Positions 1 through 11,000 of a DNA stretch of 64,000 nucleotides are shown piece after piece. The position numbers were made by a program, and so were the translations under genes. Source of the DNA: Blasia pusilla (taxonomy: Eukaryota; Marchantiophyta; Marchantiopsida; Blasiales); the NCBI GenBank assembly GCA_050084515.1, contig CM114275.1, positions 15,934,001-15,998,000 on the forward strand. The letters are read 5' to 3'. The notes under the pieces are model-generated. The model was not told the DNA's origin, did no database searches, and saw nothing but the letters and a program-made list of their open reading frames with translations. Position 1 is the first letter of the stretch. Every line of letters starts with the position of its first letter.

Positions 1-13
1 ACATATTCTTCGT

Positions 14-1090
14 GTGTGGGAGGATGGTAGAGTACGAGTGGTGCCGCATTTGGCTCAGAGAGAGCGCATTGTGCGACATGACCATAAGGAGTTGGGACAT
101 TTTGGGGTAAAGCATACGTATAGCTTACTCCTTGGCCAGTATTGGTGGCGTGGCATGCATACTCAGGTGCAGCAGTTGGTGTCACGTTGTATGGTTTGTG
201 ACTGGATGAGGGCATCATTCAATACCCCTACACCACAGTTACACCCCTTGCCTATTATGGGGTTGGGTTACCGTTGGAGTGTGGACTTTGTGGGACCGTT
301 ACCGTTGACTGTATGACATCATCGATATGTATTGGCGATGGTGGAGTAATTCTCCAAGTGGATTGAGTTGGTGGGATTACCAGACAAGGCAAGTGAGGGA
401 ATGGCGTATGCGTTTCTTGATAGAATGCTTAGTCATTTTGGTGCACTAGCTGAAGTGCTGACCGACCAGGGTACAGAGTTTCAGGGTAAGTTTCAGGTCT
501 TGTGTGACAAGGCGTTGATTGATCATCGGACCACGTCTGGAGATCATACAGAGGCGGATGGTTTGGCTGAGCGTAAGGTTCAGACGGTGAAGAGGGCATT
601 GCGCAAGTATGACCTACAGACGGGGCATCTTGGAGACTGGGATATTCAGTTGCCATGGTTAGCCATAGGGTATAGGTTCAGTCGCCAAGCATCCTTGGCT
701 TCCTTCTCACCTTATTTTCTATTATACAGTTGAGATCCAGACTTGCCAGCAACAATTCGTTGGGAGTCTAGTAAGGTGGTCAACCTTGACGACCCACAGA
801 TGTGGATGAGAGTGTGTTCTCATCAGGTAGAGCTCTTTCGGAGAGTTATGCCAACAGCCTTTGAGAATCTTTCCATTGCTCAACATAGGGATACGTTCCG
901 GTATGCAACCATTCAAGGTGGAGGTTATCGACCATTGATTCGTAGGTTCCATGTGGGGGACTATGTCTATTTGCAACAGATTGCACCGACAACGTTGGAT
1001 GTGATGGCAGGACGCACTATTTTACAAGTGTGCGAGGTGTTAGCTTATGGAGTTCTCATGTTGGAGGGTTGCGATGGATTTTTTTAGAAG
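14..1090 (+). pseudogene. Retrotransposon integrase, broken
   Basis: This encoded the integrase of copy A, which inserts the element's cDNA into chromosomes. The zinc-binding HHCC part is visible (HKELGHFG, then CMVCDWM). The catalytic core follows, with D in WSVDFVGP, D in LTDQGTEF and E in ADGLAERKVQ. Downstream is a GPY/F-like part (RRFHVGDYVYLQQ, then GVLMLEG). Stops occur at about 314, 347, 731 and 1085, so no single protein can be made. The reading continues after the last stop into the PHD finger, as in copy B, so both were once one polyprotein. Confidence 0.85.
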
Positions 1091-1108
1091 GACCATGCGC
1101 GTAATTGT

Positions 1109-1321
1109 GTGCCATGTCATCTTCCAAATTTGGATGGTACTGCTGACCCAAGCTTAGCCATGATACGTGCTAGCTTGAGGTGTATGTTGTGTGGGTTTGC
1201 TGGTAACGCAGCCCGTATGTTGGTGTGTGATCGGTGTTCTAGGGGTTGGCACATGATGTGTTTGACTTCACGTATGGATGTTGTTCCTACTGGAAGGTGT
1301 GTTTGTCCTCGATGTACTTAG
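1109..1321 (+). pseudogene. PHD finger at the end of the retrotransposon polyprotein
   Basis: This 70-codon tail of the copy A polyprotein contains a C4HC3 PHD zinc finger. The pattern is CMLC, then CDRC, then GWHMMC, then CPRC directly before the stop. PHD fingers of this type usually read the histone H3 tail; which mark this one would read is unknown. It takes the place where chromoviruses carry a chromodomain. The aromatic residue that normally precedes the last C-x2-C pair (W in copy B, GRWMCPRC) is V here (GRCVCPRC), so this copy is probably decayed. Confidence 0.85.
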
Positions 1322-1483
1322 GAGGGGTAGATGACTTGATCTTTGCATGATATGGATTATAGATGTGCGACTAACGATGGGGCAACCTAGCACCCAGCCT
1401 TCTGATTCGTGCACCCACGAAGGTGTATAGCATGTAGTAGATGTATAGGGCTACCTGGGAGTTAGAGGGATATAACCGCCAGT

Positions 1484-1494
1484 TAGGGGGGCGA
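1484..1494 (+). other. Probable polypurine tract of copy A
   Basis: A G-run (AGGGGGGCGA) lies about 165 bp after the PHD stop and directly before LTR-like sequence. Copy B has the matching run (AAGGGGGCGA on the minus strand, 17267-17278) at the same place, preceded by a shared block ending GTTAGAGGGA. Conservation and position fit the plus-strand priming site. Confidence 0.6.
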
Positions 1495-2017
1495 GTTGTG
1501 GTACACTTGTGTTTGTGGATGCTCTCGTCTATGTTATGTATGTAGGTGAGTATGGTATGTCAGCGATGTATGTTGTATGACGATGTGGATTCGCACAACA
1601 GTTATCATGACCATACGGATTATGTCGTAAAGTATAGTGTGCTAGTAGAGGCCGTACCTTATGTAGGGCCGTAGTGTCTAGGTAGAGATGCGGTTTCATA
1701 CATAGGGTTGGGGTTTACTCCGTTGAGGGTGACTTTTCCAGTAGGGCCCGCTCTTAGGTTGGAGGATATAGTGTGGAGTGCACTCAAAGAACAGTTAGTT
1801 CTTTGAGTTGAGTCTTTTGCGTTGGGAGTTAGCCTTGGTAATGAGTAGAGCTCTTGGCTATGGTGGTTCCCGCAAGGTTCGACCTGGATTCTCCCATCGT
1901 GGAGTGGGTTTGGCTCGATTGTATGTGATTCTATACGTGTTTTATGACAGTAGGTCTTTCACGGATTTCAGTTGTGGTACACTTGTGGTTGTGGATGATC
2001 TCGTCTATGTTAGATAG
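1495..2017 (+). repeat. LTR-like sequence with its start repeated after 476 bp
   Basis: The stretch beginning GTTGTGGTACACTTGTG at 1495 recurs at 1971 for about 46 bp, with only a few differences. The unit between ends in TTTCA. This could be one LTR of about 476 bp followed by the start of a second, or an internal duplication. Part of 1495-1600 resembles the repeats at 57953-58204, 3547-3861 and 17166-17266, including a GCACAACA-type end near 1600. Confidence 0.5.
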
Positions 2018-2728
2018 ATTATGGCCCCATCTTAGGGACCCAAAATTTTTTGAGCCCTTTCTTTGCCCAATAGGTTTATAGACTATTGCCATTCATGCGA
2101 AGCGCTCATCATGTCATGTGCAACTTCCTTATGCAATCTACCTCACTATTTTGGCACCATGGAGAGGCAAGGTTTTGTACTCTTGTATCAAAATTGTCAG
2201 GTCCTCACCATGCCACAAACTCTAAACGTTTGTTATGCGTAGTTACGCTCGCAAATGCCAATTCTTATGATGTACTCATTTTTCAACGTGGATTGCATTT
2301 TGGAGATAAAAAATTCTCCTAAACATTTCCTTGGATATATTTCGTGAATTTACATATGGTGCAATCTCAAAGAAGAAAGTGTAATACTAAAGTAAGGTAA
2401 AAATAAACATTCCAACCAACCATCAAACCTACCAAAAGAGTTAAGTTCATATGCATGTTTAAAAGAAATTCCCACAATTAATAAATCCCCCTTAATTGTA
2501 TCATTATATAATACAAGTAATTCATTGTATTGAAAACCCCACCCTCCTCTCCCTTGTCAAAAACTCAAAATTGAAAACCCCACCTTTCAACCCTTAGTAT
2601 TAGAAATCATTTTTTTTTTTAAAATCCAAAAAAGTGTTTTTTTTTCTTCCCCACCTTCAAATTTAGAACTTTGTCTCTTCACTTATTTCACTACCTTGAC
2701 TTTTGATCATTTTCTTATAAGTTTCTTT
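2018..2728. other. No gene seen
   Basis: AT-rich sequence with short homopolymer runs. No coding signal or recognisable element. Confidence 0.6.
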
Positions 2729-2898
2729 CAAGGTTGCATACAGACAAAGTTCGTGTTCACAGACTTATGTCCGTCTGGGTCCGCCTCCCACAATCTGAGC
2801 CCCCACCCATTCCACTAGGGCATCAGAAAAACTTCAGAGGGGAACCCGTTGGGCATGTCCGTCCCATGGACGAACATGTCCATTTGCGTGCAACCATG
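2729..2898. mobile_element. hAT-like MITE, copy 1
   Basis: A 170-bp element bounded by inverted ends: CAAGGTTGCATAC on the left, and CATGGTTGCACGC when the right end is reverse-complemented. Its flanks are GTTTCTTT and GTTTTCTT, a decayed match to an 8-bp target duplication (6 of 8). Internal GGACA/TGTCC motifs are shared with the copies at 50193, 52198 and 59058. It has no coding capacity. Confidence 0.7.
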
Positions 2899-3546
2899 GT
2901 TTTCTTACTTGTACGACTCTCATGTTAAAACTTGAGAACTTCTATATGAAACCCACCTTATTTGAAAATCATCACTTTTATTCTTCCCCTCCTCTTCTAA
3001 ACATTTTTTTTCCCTCCACTCCCTCGTATCCCATGTCTCCATGACACACCTTAAATTTCTATTATTATTATTATTGGAGAGTGCCCCTTCAATTTTCAAA
3101 CTGCTCTCCAACAAAATTTTCTAACTTAAAAACCTACAATCACAAACGCCACACACAAAGCACAACCACTTGCAACTACTATTCACAAATCAAATTCCAT
3201 GCACGCTACCAAACCTCTCCATGTTTGGCTCTGACTCAAACCTCTCAACTCTCTGATCCAGAAAATTATGGACCTCAATAAATATGCATGATGGAAAACC
3301 AATCCGAAAAACAAAATAGGGGACCCAAAGAGTCAAGTATCCAACAGCCACAACCAGCCTAATCCTATGCTCTCTCATCCAATGCTCAGCGTGGGCTCGG
3401 TTCTCCCCTTCAAAAGCATCCACGAAAACCGCTCACAAATTTCAGCCATCATTCCAAATTGGAACAGCTCTTCCACATGTCTCATTGCAACCACCAAACT
3501 AGAATCTCTCAACTTTCACTCATTTCTTAATTCACCTTGGCTATGT
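2899..3546. other. No gene seen
   Basis: AT-rich intergenic DNA with a short (ATT)n run near 3060. No gene can be supported. Confidence 0.55.
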
Positions 3547-3861
3547 CACGTCTTTTAGAATAGATCGACGAGCTCATTCTCGTTGTTGAACCTCTTGGCA
3601 TGAGGCGGCAGAGCTATGGTCGTCCTTGCTTTGTGTGTGTAATCCAAGCCTCTCATTAGGAGAGTGGGTTTGGTTTGACATGAAAGAGGAAGAGAGATTT
3701 ATGTGCACCATGGAAAGACTTTGTTGTGAGAGTGTTGATTTAATTGGAGATATTTTGGTACTTATTGTCTTGGTGTTTGGATGCCATGAGCTAGCATGGG
3801 ATCATGTGTGTTCGATGGCAGCTATTTATGTTGTGTAGGGATATGTATGCGCACGATAGTA
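3547..3861 (+). repeat. Solo LTR-like repeat of the methyltransferase-element family
   Basis: This starts TGTCACGTCTTTTAGAATAG and ends ATGCGCACGATA. Its second half (from TTTGTGTGTGTAA through GAGATATTTTGGTAC) matches 57953-58204 closely. Part of it matches 17166-17266 and 51179-51310 on the other strand. Its first 30 bp resemble 52445 onward and 23217-23241. No internal retroelement region of the same family lies next to it, so it reads as a solo LTR. The exact termini are not proven. Confidence 0.6.
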
Positions 3862-3929
3862 CGGATAACATCATAAAAACTTACTTCCAAACCCGATTGC
3901 GGCTCTTCCTGAAACAAATTTGCGGACAT

Positions 3930-5021
3930 CTAGGAATGTCATGGTTTCATGTGACATGGTGCTACAAGAAGGAAATGTCATCACCGATGCCTTGACCAAT
4001 AAAATTAACCAATTTTGCAATACCACAGAGAGAGAGATCAGCAAGCCATTGAGTGAAGATTCCTAGCGCCTCAAGATAAGAAGGACAAAAAGTTAGCATG
4101 AGCAATAGGCTTGGGTTGTTTAAACGGGATCGGGTGAATTTTCTAACCCGTGAGCTTAGGATATAGATTTTGGTAGAGTGTCATGATTGTGAGCTTGCTG
4201 CCCATAGAGGCAGAGAGCGGCCTCTCGAGCACTGAGTTCAAATGTGAGCAATTTTGTATCTTCATGTGTTGCATGTTAACAACATCGAGTCAATTATAGA
4301 AAACCCGCGGGAGTACTTCATCCGTTGCCCATACCCAAAGGAATTTGGAAGTCATTGCGCATGGACTTTGTGGTTGGACTCCTAATGATTGATGGCTTTG
4401 ACACAATTTGGGTAGTGTGTGATCGTTTCAGGAAACAAGTTGACTTTGTACCTTGCAAAGAAACAATAACCCCCGTAGAGACCGCAAAATTATTCCTAAC
4501 CCATGTGTTTGGGTTATATGGAATCCTAAGAGACATTGTGAGTGATAGAGACCCAAAGTTTACCTCTGAGTTTTGGACTCAATTGTTCACGCACCTAGGA
4601 ATCAATCTCAAGTTATGTATTGCCTATCACTTGCAAACTGACAACCAGACCGAATGAGTGAACGAAGTTCTAGAACCTAAGGCATGTGCAACTACATTAT
4701 GGTCGATCAAATTGATGGAGTAAACCATCTAGCCTTGCTAGAGTTTGAATATAACTCCACTCGCCATTTTGCCTCAGGGTTAGCCCTATTTACTGTGGTC
4801 TATCAAGAATTGATCGATTCTTGTCTCAAGAACAAAAGTGGCACTGTGTTTTGGAGGCTTTCCTAGAGTTGTAGGCATGCAAGTGGAGGTAATAATCAAG
4901 AAGCACATAGTCGTAGATCATGAAGGTTGATTTTTAGCATGAGTTTCTAGATAGATCGATTGGCCCTAATGGGGTAGAGGCTACTTGGGAGCCATTGATG
5001 GCCTCCCCAAGCATTAGATGA
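3930..5021 (+). pseudogene. Chromodomain-type Ty3/gypsy pol remnant
   Basis: A second Ty3 lineage, unlike the methyltransferase elements. The end of RNase H is recognisable around 3960-4020 as a decayed 'GNVITDALT' tether. The integrase core (4318-4660) shows MDFVVGLL with D, the run IVSDRDPKFTS with the second D, and HLQTDNQTE with the E. Around 4939-5021 a chromodomain remnant ends in EATWEPLMAS. Stops follow the integrase E motif and interrupt the chromodomain reading. This is the usual end domain for chromoviruses, which makes the PHD finger in the other family stand out. Confidence 0.75.
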
Positions 5022-6790
5022 GTATCCCACTCAAAAACTAGTTGGAAACCAAGCATAAGCGGACTAGAAGAGATTGAGTCCAAAAGTGCGGAAAACTAAT
5101 ATATAATGCTAAAAAGGTTTGGCTAGTGATTGGTAGAGGCAAGTGGTGCGGGAAATCATAGTGTTGATGATCACTGCAATGAGGCAACCAAATCAGCTTG
5201 ATCTCACATAGTTGTACACATACCTATATATGGGCAAGCCCGTCGCCCATTGATTACACGCCTACATCTCGGAACTAAGGGAACTAGAAGAATTGCTTGA
5301 ACAGCCATGGCCTAGATGGGTGAAAGCTCTCCTGTAAAGTTGTTTTTGGGAATTTTCTCAGCGTGTGCTAGTGCGTATGTTGAGATCTTTGGTGTGTTGG
5401 AACGGGCTTTGCATACGCTTCCGAACGCCACCTTCTTTGTCCCAAACGTATCTTGGGACTAAAAGTTATGGTCCAATATATGGTCAAAATCCCAAATGCT
5501 AGTCACATTCCTAATCCGGTTCTCATCCCTTTGGCAATTAACCTTTTTAGACTCAACTCCTCTCAAGTCTTAGTTCACGTTTGGTTCACGTTTCCTAGTC
5601 GCGACCATAAACGCATAAAATGCTCAACCTTGTTTTCGTCTCATCTCTTGTCTCTTGCGTCTCTTTCAAGAGACCACTCCAATGCGCAAGTCATCCTAGC
5701 ATGAGCCCGCTAGAGTTCAGATGTTCCCCTTGGCGCTCCTTTGGTTATGAGGCTCGCGGCAATTACATGACCTCTCAACCTCTTAATGAGGCAATAAAGT
5801 TTCTATATTGTTATGTTATGCATTTGGAGATAACAGTCTTGATTTGATTGGCGATGCATGAGTATGTTGCTTGTCAGTAGTTAGGTCAAGAGGAATAGAT
5901 GAGTTCTTGGATGAGTGATCGCAGTTTGTTAGACAAAGAGCATCTCGCGAAGATGGATTATGTTCCGAATGCAAAAGATCTTTTTCTTGAAATCTTGAGA
6001 TCGTGAGAAGATCACGTTTTTCCTTGTTGACAACTTGATGTATTTGCTTGATAGAGGCATTATCCTCATTGGAGAGAGTGTTGGTGAGGTATTTGATAGC
6101 TCCAAAAGGAAGACTTGATGAGAGAACATAATTTCTTATAGGTGAAGACCTTCGTACTTGCAAAATTAGTGAGAATTCTTGAAGTTGGTTCAATTGGAAT
6201 AGTGAAGTGATAATTTAGTCCTCTTAGGGAACGAACTATATACTCAATGATCAAAACACTGATCCACTTGCCTTATTCACATTTCTCATAGCTCTTTGCA
6301 ATAGCGGCTCTTGTGACTCGGACTCGGATTAGGGCACCACCGCCTCGACGATGGTTTGGGTGGGCGCATCAGCTAGCGTCATGCTTACTCTTTTTGGCCT
6401 TTCGCCAACTCAATTTAGTAGAGTTTCATGCCTAATACTCACCTCGGCTTCTGGATTCAAGGTTTGAGACCATGGTATTGCATGTCTCACTTCCCAAATC
6501 TATTTCACTTGAATGTAAACCTAAACCCGGCCCAAGACTCCTCACCTAGACCTTGGTGCACGGCGGATTCTGATCGGAGTTTCTCATCATGGCCCATTCC
6601 AACAAAACATGGGTGAGCGGCATTACCTGGCAACGGCTTGTTTGGAGCTTGCAGGTCTTAGGCACACCCTCTCAGACAAGACCTGGTCTACACAACCAAT
6701 AGGATCGCTGATAAGACCGTTCAAAATTAATTCAAAAGGTAGGTGAAATTCTTGAGCACATTTTCATCATGATAACCAGTGCATCGCAAC
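5022..6790. other. No certain gene; possible copia-like gag scrap on the minus strand
   Basis: On the minus strand around 5850-6254 the reading IEYIVRSLRGLNYHF and, further on, FASTKVFTYKKLCSLI loosely resembles the gag region of Ty1/copia elements. The match is by eye and weak. The rest of the interval shows nothing I recognise. Confidence 0.25.
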
Positions 6791-6900
6791 TACTAGTATA
6801 CCTGAATCTCGGAAACCAACACACTTTCTATGTTACCTTCAAGACTACTAGTATACCTGAATCTCCAAAACCAACAAACTTTCCATGTTACCTTCGAGAC
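6791..6900. repeat. Two-copy 55-bp tandem repeat
   Basis: Two adjacent 55-bp units, each starting TACTAGTATACCTGAATCTC, differ at only a few bases. Confidence 0.85.
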
Positions 6901-7342
6901 AGATGGAGTGCCAAATGATCAATTCATTCCCAGTCACTTGTGCGCACATGTTTATCTTATGCCAGAGGGATTTGTTTACAGAAGTGGCTACCCATACAAT
7001 GATGCCTTCCAAGAGAGTTGGAAATGCCGACAAAGCTTCCCATGAGATAAGACGGTAACACATTCCTTGAGAGGAAGAATCTTGAAATCCAAGAATCCAT
7101 ACGCAAGTGGACACTGTCTCTGTGAGGGGAGGCCCCAGGGCTATGGCATTCCAAGGTAAATTGATTGTCACCGAACAATAGCAGGTCCATGTGATAAGGC
7201 AATTCATTTGCCCAACACAGATCCATGCATTCCAATATTACTCTGAAGCTGCTGCTCGGGCAGCCACTCTTTAGACATTACTGGAGTTCAATGGTTCCAC
7301 AGACTAAGGCTTGGTAGACCAGTTGCTTGGGGACCGAGCGCT

Positions 7343-7475
7343 GCTTTTGTCTCAAAGAAAGAGCCGAGAGCAATTCCACCTTATTCCATGGAGCCGATGC
7401 TTCCTTCGACCACACACTGCTTTTGTCTCAAAGAAAGAGCAGAGAACAATTCCAACCTTGTTGGAGCCAAGGCCC
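7343..7475. repeat. Partial 86-bp tandem duplication
   Basis: The block GCTTTTGTCTCAAAGAAAGA at 7343 recurs at 7429, followed by a near-identical 'GCAATTCCACCTT' tail. The offset is 86 bp. It lies downstream of the apyrase stop codon. Confidence 0.8.
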
Positions 7476-8004
7476 CAGGCAGAGGGGAGCATGGACCAGC
7501 AAACATCAATTTCACATGTATTACAAGAAATCAGAGACATAAAATTGATGTGATCTGTCTTTTCCACATTCATGGGTGGAAGGAGACTGACAGAAAGGAT
7601 CATGGTTGAGAGACACAAGCTCCAATGAGTCCCCAAGAGGAAGGAGATCCAGTTGTGTATTGAATGCAGATAAGTATCATACACTTCACCAGCTTAGTGG
7701 GATGGGACCAAAAATTTAAGGTTTCCAAGGCGACAAGGCATTGACGGCCCCAGGCCACATAGATACTGTACAGCTACGAATTAAAACTCAATTTTAAAAC
7801 TAAAATGGACAGGTGGTTGTGTGGTAGGCTACTACTTTGTTCGCTCTGCTGCATTGCTCGCTCAGTTGATGGATGGATGGATTAATGGAACTAGGCTGAC
7901 GATGGACTCTAGATGCCATGAGCAAAAAATTGTTTGCACTTTCCACATGCAAATAATGTAGAAATTGACAGACAGAGAATGATATATTCTCACAAAAGAA
8001 TTGA

Positions 8005-11000
8005 CTATCTATGAACCCGGGCTGCTGTGGTGATATAACGACCCTTTTCTAGATCGTAGATGGTTTTGAGGTGTGGCCTTCGATATCGCATAATCATCCA
8101 GACGGCAAAGCCTACTAAACCTACACAACCCAATATCGAAATCATCCTGAATGATTCCACTCCGGTCAACCATGCTTGTGGCGCCTCCCCGAAGCTTTCC
8201 CCTTCCATTCGTACAATCAACGCTCCCAAGGCCCAATCAAGAGGTACCTCCCCTACATGATTGGTAAAACGAACTCTGCACCACATGTACGTAACATTCA
8301 TCAGGTTCATTGTCATTCGTTTTCATCTTTCTAAGGCCAACAAATAGCTCACATTCTTAACATACCCACATAACCAAGCTTCTTGATTTTTTGGGTCGAA
8401 CACAGGTCACATTTTGAACCTCATCAGACTACTTTCAGTCCAATACACCCCACAACCACAACAAATCCTAATTCAAAACCCTGCTAATAATGGCCGAGTG
8501 ACAAGGCAAGTCAACCTCATCAACTCATGAACTCCCACTTGATGTTGCACTTGTTGACAGTCTACATATGACCCTTTGAGCGCTCCACTCTTCATCTTTC
8601 CATAATGGCACCACTGCTCATTTTGGACACAATATGTTGTACATTGATGGAACATATAAGATAAGGAATCAAGATGAGAACCTGTCATCACGCATATCCA
8701 CACCAAGGGTGTCGTGCAGCAGAGCTACAATATAAGCGGTTGAAAAGCAGTACTTCAGCAAATCCTCTGTCTCCATGCCTTTATGCTTTTCCAGCAATGT
8801 CGACCAATCTGAACCACAATAATGCCGCCCGGCAGCTTCCACCTCCTCTAGTGAGGTTGTTGATGGCAACCCAAAAAACTGTCCACACAAAACCCCAATA
8901 AAATGATCAGGCCCTTGTGAGATGCCACCCTTCAGTACCAGACACAAATTTACTCAAAACACGAAAAACAAAGTTCCATCTCTACAAGAGGGGAGGGACA
9001 AGAATTAGAGTCTAGGGACCATCAGTACAAATCCAGGTCTGGATGAGGTGATTGATTCATGACCGAGAAGAGACTCCCCAAGCTGAAATCTACTCCAATA
9101 AAGCATGAATGGGAGTGAATTTCAGACTCCACTTGAAACGAATAATTCCATGGATAAGGACTCTGGCAAGTCACCACCTTCATAGAGCTTGTTGGCCTAC
9201 CTAGGCAGTCACTCATATGCTTAGAGTAGAGACAAATCTTCAATGTCACATTCTAGCCAATGCGAAAGACGAAGACTAGTTCTGAACAGGTTGCAACATT
9301 ACCTCGGATGTGTAGTAGAAATTTTCAGTAGCAAAGAACTTCCCACGTAACTTGGGGACAAATGCTGATCCTATCGCACATTTCTTGTATAGACACTTAT
9401 CTGTTCCATTGACAGTACACCAGAAAACATATTAAGACAGTACTGACCACAAGGAATACAGAGGACCCATAACAGTGAGATCTGACATAAGATCTCAGTT
9501 TCAAGGATGCAACCATTCCCAACCCTATAGATAATGAGCAAAAACACTCTTTGGACAGCATGTGAAGCAGGGACCACATATATTCCAGGTGAAACCCTCA
9601 TTCAAATCCAAAAGTTTAGGGTGGCAACACCTACCACGGCCTCTTTGTAAAAGAGCCAAGGCTGCAAGTCGGCATTCGGAAAAATTTCCCGCAGACTGAA
9701 TTAATGGAATCGCCTCTTGAACACTAAGCTTGGTGGTAGTTTCACTGATTAGACTGTCTCTCTTGAAAACATAGCCACGAGGTGTACAAGGATCTAGCAC
9801 CATACCATCATCTTCCACAGGGTGTGCTGTCATACCAAATCAAGAAAACAAAAGATCAGTACCTTTAGGAGATTGGTGAGAATTAAACATTAAAGTGAAG
9901 TGTGTTAACATAGACCATCTAAAGAACCAAACCAAGAGGTTTGGCAAAGTACCATAAAAACGTATATCTCATTGCACATGTGTGGGGGCTTATCGAGTAT
10001 CTAGGCTGCCATATTGGTTGACTTCTAGTTGAGAATCCAGCTGAGGAAGTACAGCACAGAGATCTTACATGGTTTCACTACTCCTGACAAAATCATCTCA
10101 AGCAAACTCTCCCACGCTGCTTCCTGCCAAAACATAACTTACCACAATAAGTCACTGCCCGGATGGCCAAATCTGACAGACTTCAGTCATCATATTCAGT
10201 GGCATTACTGCAAAATTTTAGTGCACTCTTCCAATGGGATTCTCTTACTTGACCAAATTGCAGGAAGCTGGAAGTGTACAACGTATAGGTGACACCCCCA
10301 AGATGAAGCTCATGTCGAAAGGCTGGAGGAGGCACCACTTCAGGGACAAAAGTGACCTGCGTCCAATACTCAAATCAGTTCATCCTCGGCAGGGAATTTC
10401 ACAAAGTTTGATGCTTCCACTTCACCACATCCATAGCCGACGCTGAAAGGAGAAATTACATGAGCCTCCCTAAATGACATCAAACTTAATGTGACAGACA
10501 CCTAATATTTTGCAGTACTGGGGTTCTTCCACTCCTCTGCCGAAGAGGAGAGGAAGAAACCCATCACTCGCAGAAATGGATAAAGACATAAGACTCTAGA
10601 CATCTGAACACTAGAATAATTGAGACAAGTTGATCCACTTTCACGTTTGCATAGGCAAGGAAGGCAAAGTCTACAGCATCAGTTTGAATTCTTGCCTGAG
10701 CAGAGGCCCCGCCCAGTTCTACAATGCCAGTTGTCTCCTGGGGATCTCCCCCAAGAGTACCGAGAGCGTAGTTTGCGGCAACCCATGCAAAAATTCCTTC
10801 ATCAACTCCTGCCAATCAATCCACCATCCATGTCTCAAGAAAACCTCGCCCCCTCAGACACAGGTGCTCGATGGCGATTACAATCAAACTCTTACATCTC
10901 ACAGTAAAAAAGATGATTCTTGGATGACCGAGTACGGTGGGATATTCCTCTCCCATTCAGTCCAGTTATAAGTAATGGATGGATAGAGACAACAATCAAT

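Larger units (their letters stand above)
1..2017 (+). mobile_element. Copy A of a methyltransferase/PHD-type Ty3/gypsy retrotransposon, 3' part
   Basis: The window opens inside this element. In order it shows integrase, a PHD finger, a short 3' untranslated part, a purine-rich tract and LTR-like sequence. It is the same family as the copies at 17166-23241 and 52445-58204, because its integrase and PHD translate to proteins closely matching copy B. Several in-frame stops (for example after the integrase zinc-binding part and at about 733) show it is dead. The upstream part, where the methyltransferase would lie, is outside the window, so its presence in this copy is inferred only. Confidence 0.85.
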
